From positions 209,650 to 273,649 of the forward strand of contig NZ_MBDL01000010.1 of assembly GCF_001707755.1 (NCBI RefSeq): a DNA stretch of 64,000 nucleotides, read 5' to 3'. Shown here piece by piece: positions 29,822 to 38,261 of the stretch (positions within the stretch are counted from its first letter, which is position 1; every line of letters begins with the position of its first letter). Below the pieces are notes generated by a model. The model searched no databases and was not told the origin of the DNA. It was given only the letters and a program-made list of their open reading frames with translations. The translations under genes and the position numbers were made by a program. Source of the stretch: Acinetobacter celticus. GTDB lineage: Bacteria; Pseudomonadota; Gammaproteobacteria; Pseudomonadales; Moraxellaceae.

Positions 29822-31039
29822 ATGAAGTTAGAAGGTTCAAAACTTTTAAACCGAGATGAAATTCAAGCCTTAATTTCCAGAGGGCTGAATTATGTTTTGT
29901 TTTCAAAAACCTTAGAACGTATTTATAAAAAACAATATCAAAATGAAGCTGCCTTAGAATTTCGCTTTCGCGGCCCTATTATTTTGTTGCTATATCTTTA
30001 TTTAAGTTACGGGATTTATCAAAATATTTCTGCCAGTGAGCAAGTTCATCAATGGTTCGCCTTATATAGTTGGGTCGGCGTTATTGTACTGGTTGCATGG
30101 GCACTTTCTTTTATCCGAAAATTAGATCCATATTTTGACGTATATACAGGCGCAGGTTGTACGGCTGCGGTGGCTATTTCTTTTGTCGTAATTACGCTCA
30201 TAGATAATACTAATAATGATGCACTTTTTCATGTTGCCATGATGTATGCCGTGATTATTATTTATAGTTTCGTCGGTCTGCGTTTCTATACAGCCATTAT
30301 TGCAGGATGGGGTGGCGGTTTAATTGCCATTGCTATCACTAAATATCTCAACTACCCTATCGATTGGACCATTTTAAATCGCACTTATACATTTAGTAGT
30401 TTTCTAGGAATGGCTTTGGCTTATGCCATTGACCGTCAACATCGCGAAAATTATTTGCAAAATTGTATTATTGAACTTAATCAGCTTGAAATGAATAAGC
30501 AATCTCAACAGCTAGAATTACTCTCTCAGCTTGACGCATTGACTGGTCTTGCGAATCGTCGACATTTAACCCTAATCCTCGATCAGCAATGGCACACAGC
30601 TTTACGTTATCAAATGCCTATCAGTATTTTAATGATAGACATTGATTTCTTCAAAGAATATAACGACCATTTAGGTCATCTTGCTGGAGATGTTTGTCTA
30701 CAGAAAATTGCACATGAATTGAAAAATTCAACATCCAGAAGCAATGATTTGGCTGCTCGCTATGGCGGAGAAGAATTCTTACTTTTATTTCCAATGCTCA
30801 ATGAATCACAAATTGAACAAATTGCAAAAAAACTGATCAACCAAATTATCTCTCTAGCCTTGCCTCATACTGCCAGCTCCATTGCGGAAATAGTGACTGT
30901 CAGTATTGGTACAGCCACAATTATTCCAACAGAATCTGATCAAATTTCAGAATTTATTCAACGTGCAGATGAAGCACTTTACCTAGCAAAATCCAATGGT
31001 CGTAACCAATACTGTATATCTAAAAAAAGCATTGCGTAG
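29822..31039 (+). CDS. Membrane diguanylate cyclase (GGDEF)
   Basis: Makes cyclic di-GMP, an intracellular signal for attachment and motility. The N-terminal half (about 45-210) has five to six membrane helices of an unnamed sensor type. The C-terminal GGDEF domain has an intact active site GGEEF at about 314-318 and an inhibitory I-site RSND exactly five residues before it, so product inhibition is expected. The conserved DIDFFKEYND metal/GTP segment is also present. The protein is 405 residues long and transcribed alone. The signal it senses cannot be told. Confidence 0.9.
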   Translation: MKLEGSKLLNRDEIQALISRGLNYVLFSKTLERIYKKQYQNEAALEFRFRGPIILLLYLYLSYGIYQNISASEQVHQWFALYSWVGVIVLVAWALSFIRKLDPYFDVYTGAGCTAAVAISFVVITLIDNTNNDALFHVAMMYAVIIIYSFVGLRFYTAIIAGWGGGLIAIAITKYLNYPIDWTILNRTYTFSSFLGMALAYAIDRQHRENYLQNCIIELNQLEMNKQSQQLELLSQLDALTGLANRRHLTLILDQQWHTALRYQMPISILMIDIDFFKEYNDHLGHLAGDVCLQKIAHELKNSTSRSNDLAARYGGEEFLLLFPMLNESQIEQIAKKLINQIISLALPHTASSIAEIVTVSIGTATIIPTESDQISEFIQRADEALYLAKSNGRNQYCISKKSIA

Positions 31040-31323
31040 TATTCGGGACAAAAATAAACAGCATGGCTTATATTTAAAATAAAAATTATCGCCGAAAAAC
31101 AAGATACCCTTTCTTTCTAATTTCTTATTTTGTTAGACTGAGGCCCAATTGGGTTTTTTTATCTATAAGTGACTTTTTTGCTTAGATAAATACGTTAAAC
31201 ATCTCTAGGCGAATAACCCGTCTGCGTTTACAGTACAACTATCTTTTAGCCTCTTCTATATATAGATGCTATTTAAACGCCCATTTATTTTGATAATTTA
31301 TAGAAATTAAGGACCATTGTTCA

Positions 31324-33948
31324 ATGACCAGTTCTGATCTAATCGCTGATCTTTCTACTTTAACGCCAATGATGCAACAATATATGGGCGTTAAAATGCA
31401 ACATCAGCATTCACTTATGTTTTATCGCATGGGGGATTTTTATGAACTGTTTTTTGAAGATGCTCATAAAGCAGCAAAATTGCTGGGTATTACCCTTACC
31501 CATCGTGGTAAAGCCAATGGTGAACCCATTCCAATGGCGGGAGTGCCCTATCACGCAGCAGAGGGTTATTTAGCACGTTTAGTTAAAAAAGGCGAAACTG
31601 TTGTTATCTGTGAACAAATTGGTGAAGTTACAGGAAAAGCGCCTGTAGAACGTGGTGTGGTTCGAATTATTACCCCAGGTACTTTAACCGATGATGCTTT
31701 GCTGACAGCGCATCAAACATCAAACTTAGTCGCACTTTGTGTGCAACAAAATCAAATTGGTATTGCCCTACTGGATTTAAGTGCGGGTATTTTTAAAGTT
31801 CAACAACAAGACTTTAAAATTGAACAGTTAGCCATTGAGCTATCTCGTCTGATGCCTAGTGAAATTATTATTGATGAAGACATTATTGATCCAAATATTA
31901 TTGAACAAATTAAGCAACAACTGGACAGCCCAATTACCAAACGCCCAAATGTTGACTTTAATTTAAATAATGCACAAAAGACGTTGTGCGATCAGTTCGC
32001 TGTTTCCACCCTCTCTGGTTTTGGTATTGATCACTTGCCTTTGGCAAAAGCAGCTGCTGCAGCTTTAATTCACTATGCAAAAGAAACACAAAAAACTGCA
32101 TTACCGCATATTCGTTCTATTTTACTCGAACAAAGTTCAGATTTTATTGCGCTAGACCCAGTGACACGACGCAATTTAGAACTTGTCGATCCACTTTTTG
32201 AACATGGCACATCACTCTTTCAACTGATTAATGACTGCCAAACTGCAATGGGTGGCCGTCTGTTACGCAGAACATTAATGCAACCTTTGCGTGATACAGC
32301 AATTTTAGATGGACGTCTAGATGCCACACAAGCGCTACTCAAGGGATATCACGAAGCACCAGTTCGCATTGTATTAAAAGAAATTAGTGATATTGAGCGC
32401 GTGCTTAGTCGTGTGGCTTTAGGTAGTGCGCGTCCGCGTGATTTAGTACAGTTGCGTCAAACCTGCGCTCAAATTCCGTATTTACGGCATGCCTTAAAAC
32501 CTATTATTGAATTAAAACAATCCAAACTTCTGAGTGAATTAAATCAAGAACTGGGGGATTTTAATGGCCTGCATCAACGTCTCATGTCAGCGATTGTGGA
32601 ACATCCACCAGTATTACTGCGTGATGGCAATGTCATTGCAGAAGGCTTTGATGATGAGTTGGATGAACTACGCAAAATTCGAGATCATGCGGGACAGTTC
32701 TTAATTGATTTAGAAATTAAAGAACGCGCAGAAACAGGCATTAATACCCTGAAAATTGGTTATAACCGTGTCAGTGGCTATTATATTGAATTGACGCGTG
32801 GTCAAGCAGATCAAGCTCCTGAGCGCTATATCCGTCGTCAAACGCTTAAAAATGCAGAGCGCTATATCACGCCTGAACTTAAATCCTTTGAAGATAAAGT
32901 CCTATCTAGTGAATCACGTGCCCTTGCCCGTGAAAAAATGCTCTTCGAAATGCTTTTAGATGAATTGCGCCTAGACATTGGTAACTTACAAATGATGAGC
33001 AGTGCAATTGCACAAGTTGACATGATTGCTAACTTTGCACAGCAAGCCCGTCTGAACAATTGGGCGCGACCTGAGTTTAGTCCTGAAATTGGGGTAAAAA
33101 TTCAGGCAGGTCGTCACCCTGTGGTTGAATCACTCAGTAAAACAGCCTTTACCCCAAATGATACAACCTTAGACTTTAACCATCGTATGGCCATTATTAC
33201 TGGCCCGAACATGGGTGGTAAATCGACCTTTATGCGTCAAACTGCCTTGATTGTGCTTTTAGGTTACTGCGGTAGCTTTGTTCCTGCACAAGCTAGTGTA
33301 TTAGGCCCAATTGACCGTATTTTCACCCGTATTGGTTCTGCCGATGATTTATCAACAGGTAAATCGACGTTTATGGTTGAAATGACCGAAACATCGCAAA
33401 TTTTGCATCATGCTACCAATCAGTCTTTAGTTTTAATGGATGAAGTCGGTCGTGGCACCAGTACTTATGACGGTTTATCGTTAGCTTGGGCCTGTGTATT
33501 AGATTTAACCAAACGTATTAAATGTCTCTGTTTGTTTGCTACGCATTATTTTGAATTGACTGAATTAGGCAAAGAATCAGCTATTGATAATTATCACGTT
33601 ACGGCAAAAGAATTGAATGGTAATTTAATTCTTTTGCATAAAGTACAGCAAGGCCCTGCCAGCCAAAGTCATGGTTTGCAAGTTGCAAAATTAGCAGGTA
33701 TTCCTGCTAGTGTGATTAAAGAAGCACAAAATCGTCTTAAAATTTTAGAGAAACAGCAGCAGTTACATATCCATCATGCCATTCAGAATGATTTGTTTAT
33801 GCCCAATGAAACCCCTGAAGTGATAGAACGTATTATCGAAATTGAAAAAACATCTCCTGCATTAGAGCTACTCAAAGAACTCGATATTGATAATTTAAGC
33901 CCAAGAGAAGCATTACAGCAATTGTATATGCTTAAAGATCAGCTTTAA
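31324..33948 (+). CDS. mutS: DNA mismatch repair protein MutS
   Basis: Recognises base mismatches and short loops and starts repair with MutL. The 874 residues show the N-terminal mismatch-binding motif [11 protein letters not shown] (mismatch-wedge Phe and Glu), the connector and core domains, and the ATPase with Walker [10 protein letters not shown] (about 628-636), [21 protein letters not shown] and the C-terminal helix-turn-helix. Length is normal. It is intact up to its stop, and the accessory region begins only after its terminator. In related genomes I would expect a ferredoxin gene (fdxA) next to mutS; here phage-like genes follow. Confidence 0.96.
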   Translation: MTSSDLIADLSTLTPMMQQYMGVKMQHQHSLMFYRMGDFYELFFEDAHKAAKLLGITLTHRGKANGEPIPMAGVPYHAAEGYLARLVKKGETVVICEQIGEVTGKAPVERGVVRIITPGTLTDDALLTAHQTSNLVALCVQQNQIGIALLDLSAGIFKVQQQDFKIEQLAIELSRLMPSEIIIDEDIIDPNIIEQIKQQLDSPITKRPNVDFNLNNAQKTLCDQFAVSTLSGFGIDHLPLAKAAAAALIHYAKETQKTALPHIRSILLEQSSDFIALDPVTRRNLELVDPLFEHGTSLFQLINDCQTAMGGRLLRRTLMQPLRDTAILDGRLDATQALLKGYHEAPVRIVLKEISDIERVLSRVALGSARPRDLVQLRQTCAQIPYLRHALKPIIELKQSKLLSELNQELGDFNGLHQRLMSAIVEHPPVLLRDGNVIAEGFDDELDELRKIRDHAGQFLIDLEIKERAETGINTLKIGYNRVSGYYIELTRGQADQAPERYIRRQTLKNAERYITPELKSFEDKVLSSESRALAREKMLFEMLLDELRLDIGNLQMMSSAIAQVDMIANFAQQARLNNWARPEFSPEIGVKIQAGRHPVVESLSKTAFTPNDTTLDFNHRMAIITGPNMGGKSTFMRQTALIVLLGYCGSFVPAQASVLGPIDRIFTRIGSADDLSTGKSTFMVEMTETSQILHHATNQSLVLMDEVGRGTSTYDGLSLAWACVLDLTKRIKCLCLFATHYFELTELGKESAIDNYHVTAKELNGNLILLHKVQQGPASQSHGLQVAKLAGIPASVIKEAQNRLKILEKQQQLHIHHAIQNDLFMPNETPEVIERIIEIEKTSPALELLKELDIDNLSPREALQQLYMLKDQL

Positions 33949-33958
33949 TCTGGACTAG

Positions 33959-33987
33959 AAAAAAGGCTCTCAACTGAGAGTCTTTTT
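33959..33987 (+). terminator. Intrinsic terminator after mutS
   Basis: AAAAAAGGCTCTC, AACT, GAGAGTCTTTTT. It appears to be the last core feature before the accessory region. Confidence 0.9.
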
Positions 33988-34117
33988 CATTTATAAGTAA
34001 TTTTGATGGATATCCATGCCTTTTATCAAATTTAACAGTGCAATCTATATCAAATATCAATAAAAGGCTAAAAAAAGATGCTATCTTTCTGTTTTTTCTA
34101 TAATTTATAAAAGTGCC

Positions 34118-34146
34118 TGCAAAATAAATGCAAAATTCCTGCAAAA
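34118..34146. repeat. Three helically phased TGCAAAA repeats
   Basis: TGCAAAA occurs at 34118, 34129 and 34140, exactly 11 bases apart, so the copies face one side of the helix. The block lies between the mutS terminator and the BRO-gene terminator, a region with no gene. Such phased arrays are typical of protein-binding sites (integrase arm sites, excisionase or replication iterons). Confidence 0.6.
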
Positions 34147-34189
34147 CTATTATCGAAAATATAGAAGAGATTGACCATTCTGACACAAT

Positions 34190-34216
34190 AAAAAACCGCC
34201 CGAAGGCGGTTTTCTT
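34190..34216. terminator. Terminator of the BRO gene
   Basis: AAAAAACCGCC, CGAA, GGCGGTTTTCTT. The minus-strand T tract serves the BRO gene, whose stop it touches. A stable CGAA tetraloop closes the stem. Confidence 0.9.
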
Positions 34217-35015
34217 ACTTCAATAAATTATATCTTTGATGTGGCGAAGTCTTCAACTCGAACATATGTTGATAGTCATAAACTGGTAATTCTACATTGT
34301 ACTTTTTGCATAGATCCGATACTGCATAGGTCATATAGAACATATTGTCATGCAACATAGACACCAGTAATGGATTGAGTTTTGCCAGTGTCGGGCTATG
34401 GGTATTCCACCATGCCTGGAAGAGTTTGGCTTGGCCACAGAGTATTTCTATAGATTGGTTTTCATCTATATGAATATCCCCTTTTGCTTTAATTTGCATG
34501 GTTTCTAGGTAGTCCACTGCGTCTTGGAAATGCATGGCCAAGAGTTCGCTATAACGTGGAATGCGAAAGTGTTTGTTATGTCTGACCCAGAGTTCGGTGC
34601 GTTTCTTTGTACTGCCCTCACAACGTCGGTCGACGATTTCTTTGAGTATGGCTTGTTGCTCTGCGTTAATTTTTACTCGAGTGTCGATTTGCTGATGCTG
34701 TATTTCTTTTTCCAATACGTCGAGTACCCATTTGCGGAATTCTTTGGCAACTGGTGTACGGGCAAACATGGCTATTAAATGACAGCCCCTAAGAGAGAAT
34801 ATTCGCATACCCAAATTGGGTATCTGAGGATTCTCGACTAACTGCGTCATTTTTTGAGTGAATTCATCTGCTTTACGATTAAAAATCTTGCTTACTGCAT
34901 TTTCTTGCTTATATCCCAAGGCTTGAGCTAATTCAGTAGATGTTAACCAAATGTCCTGTTCATATCTAACGACATTAAACATTGTTTCATTAAAAGATAA
35001 TGCTAAACTATTCAT
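34215..35015 (-). CDS. BRO-family phage antirepressor-like protein
   Basis: The 266-residue product begins with a BRO-N domain (about 8-105: IWLTSTELAQALGYKQENAVSKIFNR, and LRGCHLIAMFARTPVAKEFRKWVLDVLE). This DNA-binding domain is shared by phage antirepressors (P22 Ant relatives) and baculovirus BRO proteins. The C-terminal half is not assigned. It is divergent from an Arc-type repressor gene 168 bases away; the shared region has overlapping promoters and two palindromes. By analogy to the P22 Arc/Ant immunity region it may counter a phage repressor; that is inference. A stem-loop lies in its transcript leader. Confidence 0.82.
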   Translation of the reverse strand: MNSLALSFNETMFNVVRYEQDIWLTSTELAQALGYKQENAVSKIFNRKADEFTQKMTQLVENPQIPNLGMRIFSLRGCHLIAMFARTPVAKEFRKWVLDVLEKEIQHQQIDTRVKINAEQQAILKEIVDRRCEGSTKKRTELWVRHNKHFRIPRYSELLAMHFQDAVDYLETMQIKAKGDIHIDENQSIEILCGQAKLFQAWWNTHSPTLAKLNPLLVSMLHDNMFYMTYAVSDLCKKYNVELPVYDYQHMFELKTSPHQRYNLLK

Positions 35016-35043
35016 ATCAGTTTTCTCACAGAAGATTGATAAC

Positions 35044-35078
35044 TAGCCCCGTAGCCGTCCAAAGTTTCGGGGCTTTTT
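35044..35078. promoter_or_regulatory. GC hairpin in the BRO transcript leader
   Basis: AGCCCC (35045-35050) pairs with GGGGCT (35069-35074), loop about 18 bases. On the minus strand there is no T tract, so it is a 5' leader structure of the BRO mRNA. On the plus strand it is followed by TTTT and could terminate antisense transcription. Confidence 0.55.
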
Positions 35079-35096
35079 ACACCCCAGTGGGGTGTA
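35078..35096. promoter_or_regulatory. Operator palindrome 1
   Basis: TACACCCCAGTGGGGTGTA: perfect nine-base arms around one central base. It covers the predicted transcription start (about 35095) of the minus-strand BRO promoter. Confidence 0.8.
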
Positions 35097-35101
35097 TTTA
35101 A

Positions 35102-35130
35102 AATTTATTCTTTTAATTAAAACTTGTCAA
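35102..35130 (-). promoter_or_regulatory. Predicted BRO-gene promoter
   Basis: On the minus strand a perfect -35 TTGACA (35130-35125), a 17-base spacer and -10 TAAATT (35107-35102). Its -35 overlaps almost fully the -35 of the opposite promoter. Confidence 0.7.
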
Positions 35131-35152
35131 CCCCAGTGGGGTTTATTATTAT
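35124..35152 (+). promoter_or_regulatory. Predicted promoter of the Arc-type gene with operator 2 in its spacer
   Basis: On the plus strand -35 TTGTCA (35124-35129), 17-base spacer, -10 TATTAT (35147-35152). The spacer is filled by the palindrome AACCCCAGTGGGGTT (35129-35143), the same core as operator 1. A protein bound there would block RNA polymerase directly. The two operator centres are 49 bases apart. Confidence 0.75.
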
Positions 35153-35182
35153 TGAATCAATTTCGAAAAACAGATCATTGAT

Positions 35183-35635
35183 ATGAGCAAGCATCTAGGT
35201 GTGGAATATAAAGTTCGAATGCCCCAAGAACTAAAAGATAAAATTGCAGAATCTGCTAAAGATCTTAATCGCTCTATGAATGCAGATATTGTGGCGAGAC
35301 TAGAAAATAGCTTTTTATTAAATGACAGTTCGGCTCCTACAAATGCTGACGTAAAAGTCTTTCATTTAAAGAATGGGAAAAGGCGTGTTATTTTTGGAAA
35401 GCTTTTAAATAACCTTAGCTTAGACTACACACAAGAACTCGATCAACTTCGTGACGATATTCATCTTGCTCTTGAGGTATTGAGTGGTTCTTCTTTTTGG
35501 AATTCATTAAAGTTTTTTAATAAAGATGTTCTGGTTTATAAAGGCGACAATCATATTGACGTTGTAGACAACGGTAAAAAAAGTCTTGGGTGGTTGATTG
35601 TCGAAGACCATTGGGTGGGAGAGAATGAAGATTAA
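35183..35635 (+). CDS. Arc-type ribbon-helix-helix regulator with C-terminal extension
   Basis: The first ~50 residues form an Arc-like RHH domain: YKVRMPQELKDKIAESAKD is the strand and helix A, and LNRSMNADIVARLENSF is helix B in the same register as phage P22 Arc. Residues 55-150 form an extension with no known match. RHH proteins bind palindromic operators as dimers or tetramers, and two identical-core palindromes lie in the adjacent promoter region, so autoregulation and control of the divergent BRO gene are likely. The ribosome site before the ATG at 35183 is weak. The next gene starts 29 bases after its stop. Confidence 0.82.
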   Translation: MSKHLGVEYKVRMPQELKDKIAESAKDLNRSMNADIVARLENSFLLNDSSAPTNADVKVFHLKNGKRRVIFGKLLNNLSLDYTQELDQLRDDIHLALEVLSGSSFWNSLKFFNKDVLVYKGDNHIDVVDNGKKSLGWLIVEDHWVGENED

Positions 35636-35664
35636 ATTAATTAACAATGTTTGGGGATTTTAAT

Positions 35665-36531
35665 ATGAATACAGGGGATATAAAACAGTTAGAAAATTTT
35701 TACTCAATATTTTTAGAAATTGAAAATAGCGTTTCTCAAATTTCATATAAATATATTTCAGTAGATGAATTTAAAAAGTTAACTCCGATTGAATGGCATT
35801 ATAAATATTGGTATGAAAATATTCAAAAATTTCATATTTGTGGATTAACCTCAATTTTAAGGCTAAAAAAATGGTATGAAGCAGTAGAATCCGCATATAA
35901 AAGCCAAAATTATTATGGTTTTTGTGCAGCATTAAGAGGCGGGATCGAAGCCTGTGCTGACTCTTTTTATTCATTAAATGGCTGTGTAGTAACTATTGCT
36001 GAAAATTTTTCACTGATTAAACTAGCATTGGAGAAAGTGCCGCTCGATATTGATAAATTCTCGATTTCTCAAGAACTTGAAGACAGTTTGATTCATTACA
36101 GTTACGCTAGAAAGTTGACAAATTCTGAAAAAGTTAAGTGTGATAATAGCCATAATGCAGAGCAAGTAAGAACCTATTTAAATTCATTAAAAAATGAAAA
36201 AATCATTGAATTATATGCTGAGCTTTGTCAGGTAACACATCCCTCTGCTTACTCACTTACCCCATTCTTTATTAATATTTCAGAAAATGAACAATGTTAT
36301 CACTCATTAGACATTGATAAAAAACTTATGGATAAAATTTTACTAAATTATGTAAATCCAATTATAAATACTATTGAAGTAACATTAGGACCAGCATTAT
36401 GTAGTTTGAAGATTGTTAACTTACTATTCGATTCAATAGATAATCACCTTAGAACAGATGAAAATTTATTAATTATTCTTTCAGAGTATAAATTTTGGCA
36501 GATTTTAGAAGAAAAAATTAATAAAATATAA
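35665..36531 (+). CDS. Unknown alpha-helical protein, possibly HEPN/DUF5677-like
   Basis: I do not recognise this 288-residue protein for certain. The ATG at 35665 has GGGGA seven bases upstream, so I reject the ATG at 35647. It is helical and AT-rich in coding. A helix CAALRGGIEACADSFYSL and a later helix IELYAELCQVTHPSAYS resemble in pattern the R...E and Y..LS..H helices of HEPN-type DUF5677 proteins; this is a weak pattern match. It follows the Arc-type gene in the same direction, 29 bases away, so it may be under the same control. The low GC suggests transfer. Confidence 0.6.
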   Translation: MNTGDIKQLENFYSIFLEIENSVSQISYKYISVDEFKKLTPIEWHYKYWYENIQKFHICGLTSILRLKKWYEAVESAYKSQNYYGFCAALRGGIEACADSFYSLNGCVVTIAENFSLIKLALEKVPLDIDKFSISQELEDSLIHYSYARKLTNSEKVKCDNSHNAEQVRTYLNSLKNEKIIELYAELCQVTHPSAYSLTPFFINISENEQCYHSLDIDKKLMDKILLNYVNPIINTIEVTLGPALCSLKIVNLLFDSIDNHLRTDENLLIILSEYKFWQILEEKINKI

Positions 36532-36671
36532 TTATTTATGATTCGCAATAAAATAACTGATTTTAGATAAATTTAAAAAATTCCGAATATTTAATGCAGA
36601 AGCGAAAAAGTGGTAACTGTTTGTAGTTTCTAAAATAATTTTAACTATGTATCTACTTTATCCTAAAGAAT

Positions 36672-36710
36672 AAAAAAGAGTTGAAACATTTAAAGTATCT
36701 CAACTCTTTT
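36672..36710. terminator. Terminator of the three-gene nuclease operon
   Basis: AAAAAGAGTTGA and TCAACTCTTTT form an 11-base stem around a 15-base loop. On the minus strand it is followed by a T tract. It overlaps the last four codons of the PD-(D/E)xK gene. Confidence 0.75.
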
Positions 36711-37760
36711 CAATTTTTCATAATTTGGTAAAGGAATAAATATCAAAAGGGGTAAATCATTAAATTTTTCTTTATAATTATCAGGTATCTGAATACTGAA
36801 TTCAGATGGGTTTAAAAAAGATTCTGTAGCGATTACTTTGTCATCTTTAATTGTTAATGTTTTGAAAACTTCAGATATCATTGAACTACGCCATCCTAAA
36901 TTGGCAAAAAGCTCGCCCTCATTTTTTTCAGCGGAATATATAAATCGGACACCATACAATTTACCTTTTTCAATTATCAACTCTTGCTTAGTTTCTTTCC
37001 AAGTAGAATATTTCATCAAATAAAATGCTAACTCATTTTCAAGTTTTGTTTCCAGAAGTTTATTATTACAATAAATTTTGGACACTTTCGGCGTAAAAAT
37101 TACTTTTCCAGCATTATCATTTGATATTTCTTGAGCACTATCTTCATCTGTCAATAATCTAAACTCTAAATCAGGTGTAGTAGCCAAAATACAATCACCA
37201 ATTTTTGACATCTCTGAACGTGATATCGCTTGTATAAAATCTATAGTGTACTGTTCTTCTTCTTCATCAAAGGCTTTAATTGGTAATAATACCCAATGGT
37301 TAAAAAGTCTAAAATAAACAGAAATATAAAGTGGCACCCCCATAATATTAGAATAATTTTCAAGCTTTTTATAATATTCTTTTTTAATTACAAATTTTTT
37401 ATGAGGATCATTCGAGCTAAAATTTTTTACCTCAACTAATATTTGCTCATCATTCTTAAGAATAATTCTGTAATCAGGCATTTCTATTTCTGTTGTAGCA
37501 GTAAATAAATTCCCTGCATCTTCTTGCTTAACCAACTTGGCTGAGCCCAAAGCACCAACAACATAAGCAAAAAGCATTTCAATACGCTTTCCATGTATTG
37601 TAATATCGGTTTTTTGGGATCTTTCTAAACTTTTCTTTATTTCTTTTAAGAAAGTATTTAATGAAGTTTCATCTTGTATGTTAATTGAATATTTGCTCGT
37701 AAATGCTGAAAAAAGCTCAAATGTATCAAATTTTTCAAACTGTCTATTTTGTCTTTTCAT
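36690..37760 (-). CDS. PD-(D/E)xK nuclease-like protein, third gene of a putative defence operon
   Basis: The 356-residue product has the nuclease core: a helix with E61 (GKRIEMLFAYVVGALG), then P95-D96 in MPDYRII and E110-V-K112 in ILVEVKNF. This is the exact PD-x-ExK pattern on two strands 14 residues apart, and is typical of Mrr/restriction-like nucleases. Residues 130-356 are mixed alpha/beta with no assignment. It starts three bases after the PIN gene stop on the same strand, so the two are cotranscribed. It could degrade DNA of invading phages or plasmids; that is inference from fold and context. Confidence 0.78.
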   Translation of the reverse strand: MKRQNRQFEKFDTFELFSAFTSKYSINIQDETSLNTFLKEIKKSLERSQKTDITIHGKRIEMLFAYVVGALGSAKLVKQEDAGNLFTATTEIEMPDYRIILKNDEQILVEVKNFSSNDPHKKFVIKKEYYKKLENYSNIMGVPLYISVYFRLFNHWVLLPIKAFDEEEEQYTIDFIQAISRSEMSKIGDCILATTPDLEFRLLTDEDSAQEISNDNAGKVIFTPKVSKIYCNNKLLETKLENELAFYLMKYSTWKETKQELIIEKGKLYGVRFIYSAEKNEGELFANLGWRSSMISEVFKTLTIKDDKVIATESFLNPSEFSIQIPDNYKEKFNDLPLLIFIPLPNYEKLKRVEIL

Positions 37761-37763
37761 AAA

Positions 37764-38261
37764 TTATTGTACTCGATCACTTTCTGACACAACTAAACTC
37801 GCCATCTGCTCAAAATAATTATTGTCCATATAGTCATAAACAGCTAAAGCCAAACCAAGCTCATGTACGACTGTTTTAAGTCCCTGATCATGAGAAATAA
37901 TAGCAGTTGCATTATTAGCAAGTGCTATCCCAATAATTTGAATATCAACTTTGACTTTTTGACGTGGATCTTGAGACTTTCTATTCTTTGGCAAATTACG
38001 ATAGTCACGATAAACTTTGGCAGCACTTAAAGCAGCTTTTGCATCAAAATCTAAATTTTTAAATTTAGAATTTGGTTTAAGTAAACTTAAAGAACGTGCA
38101 TCATCATTATCACCTGCAATAAACTCAGAAATCACAGGCATTGGTAAAGCCCAAGAAAAATTCTTACCTTGATTGAGGAAGGCAACAAGATTCTTATATT
38201 CAGCATCATCTTTGTCTTTTATTAATAATGTAATTAAGGCATTTGTATCTAAGATGATCAA
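37764..38261 (-). CDS. PIN-domain nuclease, second gene of a putative defence operon
   Basis: The four acidic residues of a PIN ribonuclease are all present: D5 (LDTN), E46 (ISEF), D106 (KVDIQIIGIA) and D125 (SHDQG), counting from the TTG at 38261. That TTG overlaps the previous stop as TTGA and has GGAG eight bases upstream; the upstream GTG at 38282 would add seven residues from within the previous gene and is less likely. At 165 residues it is somewhat longer than VapC toxins. No VapB-like antitoxin precedes it; instead a larger unknown protein does. Confidence 0.82.
   Translation of the reverse strand: MIILDTNALITLLIKDKDDAEYKNLVAFLNQGKNFSWALPMPVISEFIAGDNDDARSLSLLKPNSKFKNLDFDAKAALSAAKVYRDYRNLPKNRKSQDPRQKVKVDIQIIGIALANNATAIISHDQGLKTVVHELGLALAVYDYMDNNYFEQMASLVVSESDRVQ

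Noticed and set aside
36838..37023. Plus-strand frame inside the PD-(D/E)xK gene
   Set aside because: Shadow frame in AT-rich coding DNA; no ribosome site and no family feature.
36690..38261. Classical VapBC toxin-antitoxin locus
   Set aside because: The PIN protein has no small VapB-like partner; the upstream gene is 271 residues and a second nuclease is linked, so a plain VapBC call would be misleading.
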